NCBI GenBank assembly: GCA_963585895.1
Contig: OY757934.1
Location: 37,423,336 to 37,487,335 of the forward strand
DNA from: Sepioteuthis lessoniana
Lineage: Eukaryota; Mollusca; Cephalopoda; Myopsida; Loliginidae
DNA length: 64,000 nucleotides
Direction: 5' to 3'
The position numbers were made by a program, and so were the translations under genes. Of this stretch, positions 57,987-64,000 are shown one piece after another. Every line of letters starts with the position of its first letter. Position 1 is the stretch's first letter. Under the pieces are notes generated by a model that saw only the letters and a list, made by a program, of their open reading frames with translations, was not told where the DNA came from and did not search any database.

Positions 57987-58279
57987 GAGGTGCCCGTGGT
58001 GTAATGGTTATCGTCGTAGGAATTGGACACGACTATACGAGTTCAAACCCTGGACGAGACTGATTGCATATCACATAGCACTAATACCCTTGGGAAAAGC
58101 ATGAATCCAATTATTCTCCCTCCAGCTAAATGGGTAAATAGTAGGACAGATTAGGTTCTTCAGCCTTGGTGAGGCAACTAGTCTAGGAGAAGAAAAACTC
58201 TGAATTCAAACCTGTTAAACTCCGCTTAAAAATTGACCTTGTGCCATATCCTGCCCGAGCGGAGGGGTTGGTAAATATG
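57987..58279 (+). mobile_element. Family A SINE with 14-bp target duplication
   Basis: A nearly consensus plus-strand copy from GGTGCCCGTGGTGTAATGG to GAGGGGTTGGTAAATATG. ATAAACAAAATAAA flanks it at 57967-57980 and 58280-58293. Confidence 0.93.
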
Positions 58280-58388
58280 ATAAACAAAATAAAATTATCT
58301 ATCTATCTGATGCTTTGAAAATTAATTCAACCTTCTTTTTGACAACTTATACGCAATCATTTCCACTGCTAAATAACCTTTAAATAGA

Positions 58389-58619
58389 TTGGTTTGGTTT
58401 CTTTATTTAATGGCATATAAACCTTTACAGGTTATTTAATTCCAAAGCTCATTCTTATAGAAGAACAGTAGTGGTACTATTTAACTCATAGCTGGGAGGA
58501 TAAGGGGGTTCATACCTTTCCCAAGGATATTTGTCCGAAAGTGAACATAGTAGCGCGACTGGAATTCGAACTTGCTTACTACGATTCCGCAGTCCATCGC
58601 TTTAACCATTACACCACGA
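58389..58619 (-). mobile_element. Family B SINE
   Basis: Tail module at left (GGTTTCTTTATTTAATGGCA), AGTAGTGGTACTATTTAAC, GTCCGAAAGTGAACATAGTAG, and the complement of the tRNA-like head ending CATTACACCACGAAC. This is among the better preserved B copies. Confidence 0.88.
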
Positions 58620-58704
58620 ACTTTAATAACTATAGGACTAAAATTGCAGCATAAAATGCAATGCACGTAATTTCTACTCCCCTATTTTATGAAGCTCACA
58701 CATT

Positions 58705-58820
58705 TAGTATGTGCGTGTATGTGTGTGAGTGTATGTATGTGTGTGTGTGTGTATGTGTTTGTGTATATGTGTGTGTATGTGTGTATATGTGTGTATGTGC
58801 ATGTGTGTGTACAGAAACAT
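58705..58820. repeat. TG-rich imperfect array
   Basis: GTGTGTAT-type units. The Cys/Val plus frames and His/Thr minus frame are translations of it. Confidence 0.9.
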
Positions 58821-59575
58821 ATTTATCGATCCTCCTATCAGTCTTTGTCTTATCATTACAGCTATTTGTATTAAAGCGAAAAGTCAAATATTTTTGTTGT
58901 TTATTGCTAACATAACGTCACTGCACTTTTTTTTAAAGCACAAGTGTCAGATTTACAAACCCGTGATCGAAATCAGGATTGAATATCTCATTAGTAATTC
59001 AGTCATGATTATTTTTTCTACAGAACTCGCGATCATATTACTTTTCTATACAACTATCGCAGGATTTATTTATGCAAATAAGAATCGAGAAGCTTTGTGA
59101 TTTTATTTTTCCAATTCCTTTCCTCTTATCTATCCTTTCTGTCAATTTCTTTCATTCACCCCATTCAGATTAATTTTTAATTGTAGGTTTTAAAACGGTC
59201 ACATCTCAGACATCACATTTTCTCACTCCACAGCAAAACTTTCGCCTTTCCAAGGGCACAGGAAACAAAGGGTCTCATCTCAACAAGCTTGCCTATGATG
59301 TGTCAAGACAGGTGTTTGAATCCAAAGCTAAAAGGAACTATGATTTATCCCTAAAATACGAGGTTTGATAAATAACTAAGATCTACAGCTAATAGTAGAA
59401 TTTTAAAAATAATGTTTATATTTGTTTTCGATTTCTGTAGGTGCAACGTGTTTTGTGGGATTTCGGTGTATAAGAGAACCAAGTAAAAATAGTCGTTTGT
59501 CAGAATTTTCCTCAGTGATAGTACTTTTGTCACTAGAACTTATACACTTATGAAAATTTACAAATTTATGAAAGC
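58821..59575. other. Unassigned AT-rich spacer
   Basis: The hydrophobic tail of the 123-codon plus frame ends here. Without motif or context I do not call it a gene. Confidence 0.35.
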
Positions 59576-59590
59576 TATTAATGGCGATAG

Positions 59591-59881
59591 GAGGTGCCCG
59601 TGGTGTAATGGTTATCGTCGCAGAAAATGGACACGGTGACACGAGTTCAAAACCTGGCCGAGACTGACTGCATTTCACATAGCACTAATACCCTTGGGAA
59701 AGGTATGAATCCAATTATTCTCCCTCCAGCTATGGGTAAATAGTAGGGCAGACTATGTTCTTCAGCCTTGGTGAGGCAACTAGTATAGGAGAAGGAAAAC
59801 TCTGAATTCAAACCTCCTAAACTTTGCTTAAAAATTAACCTTGAGTCATATCCTGCCCAAGCGGAGGGGTTGGTAAATATG
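59591..59881 (+). mobile_element. Family A SINE with 14-bp target duplication
   Basis: Plus-strand copy, full length. ATTAATGGYGATAG flanks it at 59577-59590 and 59882-59895 with one mismatch. The two minus-strand frames across it are incidental. Confidence 0.93.
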
Positions 59882-59895
59882 ATTAATGGTGATAG

Positions 59896-60570
59896 TTGTA
59901 CCCGCAAAAGATTGCCTTAAAGGTTTTTTTGCATCACAAAACCGCAAGATAAAAAGAAGGGGGATAAACTCTTTGCACATTCTCTGTACACTCTCAACTC
60001 GTTACTATAGTTGTTTTCTATTTTGAAAGAGGCGTTAAAAGTTCCACATTTCTATATTTAAACACACTAAATTGAGGTTTTAATTCGCCATTGAAATAAA
60101 AAGTAAAGCAGAAACATTTCGTGGTTTGAACATGTGAAAAAATATGTAAAATTAAATAGGAAATATTAAAATACTTATAATCATGAAAATACGTACATTC
60201 AATTTATTTTGATACCAGTCTTATTATTTTATTTTGTTAAAACTGTTTTATTGGAATAGAGAGATCTTATTTATCAATCAACCATCATTAGAACAACATT
60301 ATTCTGAACTATTCTTCTTTATACCGACAATATACTGTATCTTATTTTATTTTATAAGTTAGTTTTGTGATCCTCAAAGTCATAAGAGCAAAGAGTTGCT
60401 AATTGTACATAGTTTACGATTACCTGGTGAGGGGTTTGGCTGCTTGATCGTGAAGAAACTATTATTAAGAAATATAAAAAAAAGAGGTGATATAGAAATA
60501 AGATGGTTCCGAAAACTCGACAAATGGAAGAAGCGATAGTTGTATAAGTTTGATTTAAGCTTTTAAAGAC
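59896..60570. other. AT-rich spacer
   Basis: Nothing recognised. Confidence 0.45.
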
Positions 60571-60574
60571 AACG

Positions 60575-60665
60575 ACTATTAGTCGAGAGGTAATGCGTTT
60601 CACCCGACTTTCTTGAGGCAAAAAGGTACGTAGTTCAAGTCTTACCGAGAACTTGTTCTTTTTTT
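60575..60665 (+). mobile_element. tRNA-like SINE remnant
   Basis: TAGTCGAGAGGTAATGCG resembles box A and GTAGTTCAAGTCTTAC box B, followed by a poly(T) run. It is probably a SINE remnant and does not fold as a full tRNA. Confidence 0.4.
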
Positions 60666-60799
60666 TTTATAGTTTCCGATTTATTCTGCAACTCGCTTTC
60701 GTAAAATAAAAGAATAACGATGCTAGTGAGTTACAATAAATAAATAAAAAAATAAAAAATGAAAAATGAAAAAGATACGAGTCAAAATGACAAATTATG

Positions 60800-61445
60800 A
60801 TGGTTGAAAAAACGTTTTGATGAAATAAATCTTACCAACATTTTGGCAAAATTCTATGCGTTGTATATTGACCTTCGACCCGGCCAAACATGCCATTCCA
60901 AAGTGATGCACCGGAAGGAAGGGACACATTCCGATGGCAGTTATGAGAAGAAATCACGTAGGCGGACTTGGCTGACAATATGGGACAAGGTAAAATCCCA
61001 TGGTACACTGATAGACTGATGCACCCGAAGAGAGTGACCTCTGAACTGCATGACAGTTATTTCCGCTTGATGACGATCAAGCATGTCATTCCAAAGATTG
61101 AGTGGGCGATTGAACTATTGTATAACTCGGTGAAGACAGGAAGTCAGTGGGTTGGAGATCAGATGAGTTAGAGACAAGATGTGGTAGGGAAAGCCACCAC
61201 CTAGCAGAAGGGGCCCTAGGGACCCCCGATAGAGTTTGGAGACTAGTTGGTGAGAAGATGCTGGGATGAGAATATGTCCCAGAGAGGCTGGGCCCCCAGG
61301 CCCCCAGTTGAGCAGTCCAGGAGAACGAAAACCACACACGGCTATGTCCAGAGGGGCTGGGGAGGTCAATATGTTGCAGTCTTTGTTCGGTCTCCAGTTC
61401 CCTCTCACACACACAACCCTTTCAATAAAGTGAGAGGTATATTTT
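60800..61445 (+). other. Unidentified GC-raised block with poly(A) signal
   Basis: About 640 bp with much higher GC than the surroundings. It contains two related segments (CATGCCATTCCAAAGTGATG at 60888 and CATGTCATTCCAAAGATTG at 61083), G/C runs around 61210-61310, and AATAAA at 61424-61429 followed by TCTTCGCTCGTCTTTATT. Short frames: one begins FDEINLTNILAKFYA, which faintly recalls the N-terminal part of Crypton/DUF3504-type recombinases, but the match stops there. It may be a last exon, a processed copy or an element terminus. Confidence 0.35.
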
Positions 61446-61534
61446 TTTAAAGAAGTCTTCGCTCGTCTTTATTATTGTGTCGTTATGATTCTGTATATAT
61501 TTATATGTATTATGTGTTTGTATAGTTAATCATG

Positions 61535-61785
61535 GTCATGGCTGTGTTCGCCAATGGCCCGGGAGACCTGGGTTCAATCCCAGGTCGAGTCATACCAAAG
61601 ACTTTAAAAATGGAACTTGATACCACCTTGCTTAACACTCAGCATTATAAGGTACGGTTCAAGGGTAAAGTGGAGCAATCCAGGGAATGGAGTAGCGCCC
61701 TCCCCTACACCTTGGTGTAGTAGCTATCGAAAAGGGAGCCTTCGGGTCACCCTCGACTATGGTCGCTAACTTTACTTTACTTTAC
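61535..61785 (+). mobile_element. Family D SINE, best-preserved copy
   Basis: The tRNA-like head has CCCGGGAGACCTGGGTTC and AATCCCAGGTCGAGTC. It continues ATACCAAAGACTTTAAAAAT, CTTGCTTAACACTCAGC, GGAGCAATCCAGGGAATGG and CACCTTGGTGTAGTAGC, and ends GACTATGGTCGCTAACTTTA with a (CTTTA)n tail. This copy best shows the family structure. Confidence 0.93.
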
Positions 61786-61879
61786 TATATGAATAAAGCA
61801 AAAGTTTTTTTTTTAAATCTAGAGAAGAACTCATAACTTCTTGAGAGTTTGTACCCAATAATTCTTGTTTTCCATCTTT

Positions 61880-62190
61880 TATAAATATGTAGAGTCCTTT
61901 TCACAACCTACAAGCGAAAATCTAACATATAGCTTGTAAAGTGAAAAACATGGATCTGACCTTGTCTATCACACTATAAGGTGAATATATAAGGTAAAAA
62001 ATATACAAAATAAAAAACAAGCAATTTTGTACAGCCTATGAAAATCTGTCTCAGTTTGTTCGACTAGAAATAGCATATTCTGCCATCTGATGATCTCCAC
62101 TGATCTCAGATGACCTTAGAGGTCGATTTCGGTGAATTAGATCATCAGGTCAAGTTCAAATCGATGAGAAAAAAAAGACTCTTGAAATGT
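61880..62190 (-). mobile_element. Dispersed repeat F, second copy
   Basis: Read on the minus strand, GAACTTGACC, CTATTTCTAGTC, AGGTCAGATCCATG and TGTTAGATTTTCGC follow the same order as at 24797-25075. Ends are not defined. Confidence 0.4.
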
Positions 62191-62305
62191 TCTGTTTGGT
62201 CATTCCCCCTCCCCCAAACACACATAAACTTCCGCATAGTATTATAGATCATAGAAGAAAAGCTTCCTCGAGAAATAATCATTTAGGGTAAAAAGGGAAT
62301 AAAAG

Positions 62306-62415
62306 CATAAAAGAAAGAAAGAAAGAAAAAGAAAGAAAGAAAGAAATAGAAAGAAAGAAAGAAAGAAAAAAGAAGGAAAGAAAGAGAAAGAGAAAGAGAG
62401 AGAGAGAGAGAGAGT
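62306..62415. repeat. (GAAA)n(GA)n array
   Basis: Purine-rich tetranucleotide and dinucleotide array. Confidence 0.95.
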
Positions 62416-63770
62416 GGGGAGTATAAATTTAAAATATTTGAGTCAGACGAAGAAAACTAAATTATATGAAAGGTGAATCGGAATGAAGAAATAAATTGCC
62501 AGCATCAAATTAATAGAAAAAGAAAATAAAGAAATTAAATGTGTAATAAGATAGGCTGGACATTTACAAATAGAAATGAATGTAAAAATATTGAAAGAAA
62601 AAAATTAGACGATAATAATGTGAAAGATTACAATAAATGAATAAGTTTAAAAGTATAACTTTTGATTTCTAAATACCGTCTCAAAAAGAAGATTTTCACA
62701 AGAAAGAATTATGAATAATGGTGATTGGTGAATGCAGTTCTAGCGTTGCAGTGGCCCTTAAATAAAACCACAAACATCTCCCTAAATGTAAAAAAAGGCA
62801 ATGATAGCTTCTACGTCAACTATATCAACCATTTTCTAAAGCCACAATATATAACAGATGGATTAGGGGTACTTCCTATAAAATAACGACTATCAGGAAG
62901 AAAATTAAGTGACGATGCTTAGCCTTGCATATACCTAAACGAACCTATTAAGGTTTTTAAATATGAAATATTAGGATTTATTAAGGATCTGTATTCATAT
63001 GAAACTTTTAAAATTACCTCATAGTAGGGAGAGCTACACATATCAAGCGAAAATCCTTCACCTGACGTTCGTAATTTGAACCCGTTTATTCATTTTTTAA
63101 ATGCCTACTCTAATAAGTTGTCAAATACGGTATATTTTTCAACACAAAAGTGCTATAGATTTTTGGAATAGTTCTATCCCCTTTTTTTTTATTTGAGCTA
63201 TGAAATAAGTTAATGTTTTTCTTCTGATTCATTTATGACCAGAAACTTTATCTTCGATGTCGGCTGAAACATGTTGACCTTCAAAAGTCCCTTTCCATTT
63301 CGAGAAGTCAGAGGATGCCAATCGGAGGCTGTGCAAAAGATGGACAAAAAGTGTTAATTCTCACCGTTTGCAATGCGGTCTTCTGTTGTTGTGATGCAAA
63401 AACATTTCTTTTCGAGTCTTCTGCGGATGGCTTATTCGAGTGCTCACGATAATTTGATTTCACACATTTATGAATTTTGATTAGCACGCAGCCTGCTGCC
63501 AAAATTTATATAATCGATCTGTGACACATAGGAAGTCTTGTAGTACCCAAAATTCTACCACTGATCAATTTCTTTATGTGTAACTCGTACGTAGTCCTCA
63601 TGACAAACGATCGTTATTTTAAACGTCCTACACTTAACTGATACTAAACATGTTTGATCAGGACTTTATATCCTACCGAATATATGTTCAAAAATACGTT
63701 TACGATATAATTATCAAAACACACACGGACATACACACACACACACAGACACACACATGCGTGTGTGGTT
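62416..63770. other. Unassigned AT-rich spacer
   Basis: More than 1.3 kb with no recognised gene or repeat. A short CA-rich run lies at 63720-63765. Confidence 0.45.
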
Positions 63771-63771
63771 A

Positions 63772-63990
63772 CCAAGACCTTCCTCACGAGCAGGATATGA
63801 CACAAGATCATTTTAAACGGAGTTTAACTCGTTTGAATTCTTTCTCCTAGACCGGCTGCCATACCCAAGTTAAAGAGGCTAGTTTGGCCTTGGAGAATGA
63901 ATAATTGAATGCATACCAATCACTAAAATAGCAGCGGTATGTGAAATGGAAATTCGTCCTAAATTTGATGTTGGGTCACGGTATACATTT
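63772..63990 (-). mobile_element. Family A SINE, old copy
   Basis: Diverged minus-strand copy with AGCAGGATATGACACAAGATC, AACGGAGTTTAAC, TTCTCCTAGACCGGCTGCC and a decayed tRNA-like head running toward the window edge. Confidence 0.7.
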
Positions 63991-64000
63991 TCTAAAACGA

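Noticed and set aside
58661-59100. 123-codon plus-strand frame with hydrophobic tail as a membrane protein
   Set aside because: Its first third is translated TG repeat. The rest is AT-rich with no motif, and other frames are equally open.
61086-61450. Overlapping 99-108-codon minus-strand frames as genes
   Set aside because: Two minus frames and one plus frame are open across the same GC-rich block. The AATAAA points to the plus strand, and none shows a domain.

Overview
This 64 kb window looks like AT-rich, repeat-saturated intergenic or intronic DNA from an invertebrate animal, most likely a coleoid cephalopod. That placement is inferred from three things: very long (TA)n, (CA)n and (GA)n arrays, many tRNA-derived SINEs, and a LINE protein of a type I associate with squid and octopus. 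I found no convincing host protein-coding exon, no intact tRNA or rRNA gene and no CRISPR array. Most long open frames are translated dinucleotide repeats or transposon remnants.

The mobile elements fall into recognisable groups. (1) Family A, a tRNA-derived SINE of about 290 bp with Pol III box A/B-like motifs, has about 12 copies, several with clear target-site duplications (2188, 25502, 34237, 35408, 57987, 59591). (2) Family B (about 210-240 bp, tRNA-like head) and family C (about 400-1000 bp, no visible tRNA head) share a roughly 50-bp hairpin-forming module. (3) Family D, a tRNA-like SINE with a CTTTA-rich tail, has seven copies. (4) Minor tRNA-headed SINEs are called E, G and H here. 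(5) A LINE with an ATGATG-type tail has one 1.25-kb copy with a YADD motif (38390-39640) and four 3' fragments. A second LINE type is represented by two RT C-terminal fragments (16.2 and 50.7 kb). (6) Two Penelope-like elements carry RT and/or GIY-YIG domains (46446-47865 and 57050-57850), and other sites look like solo Penelope termini with hammerhead-ribozyme-like cores. (7) DNA transposons include a Tc1-like element with both ends and TA duplications (45093-46440), a decayed mariner (35865-36697), a mariner-ended short element (36699-37184) and another mariner 3' fragment (25085-25910).

Layout: 0-9 kb is a mosaic of C, A, B, D and G SINE-type repeats. The 9-11 kb stretch holds the least repetitive, GC-raised sequence. 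From 11 to 24 kb dinucleotide arrays dominate, with two C copies and LINE tails. The 24-37 kb stretch carries SINEs and mariners, and 38-45 kb holds the LINE, nested C/D/B and a CpG-rich cassette. The 45-49 kb stretch has Tc1 next to Penelope, and 49.5-50.6 kb is a pyrimidine-rich block. The 51-64 kb stretch is mostly unassigned AT-rich DNA with Penelope, SINEs and one unexplained GC-rich block with a poly(A) signal (60.8-61.45 kb).

The pieces appear to interact mainly as parasites. Partner LINEs probably mobilised the SINEs, several of which share a short 3' motif. The internal AT-rich part of family C has repeatedly been a landing site for other elements. All family names A-H are labels used only in this annotation.
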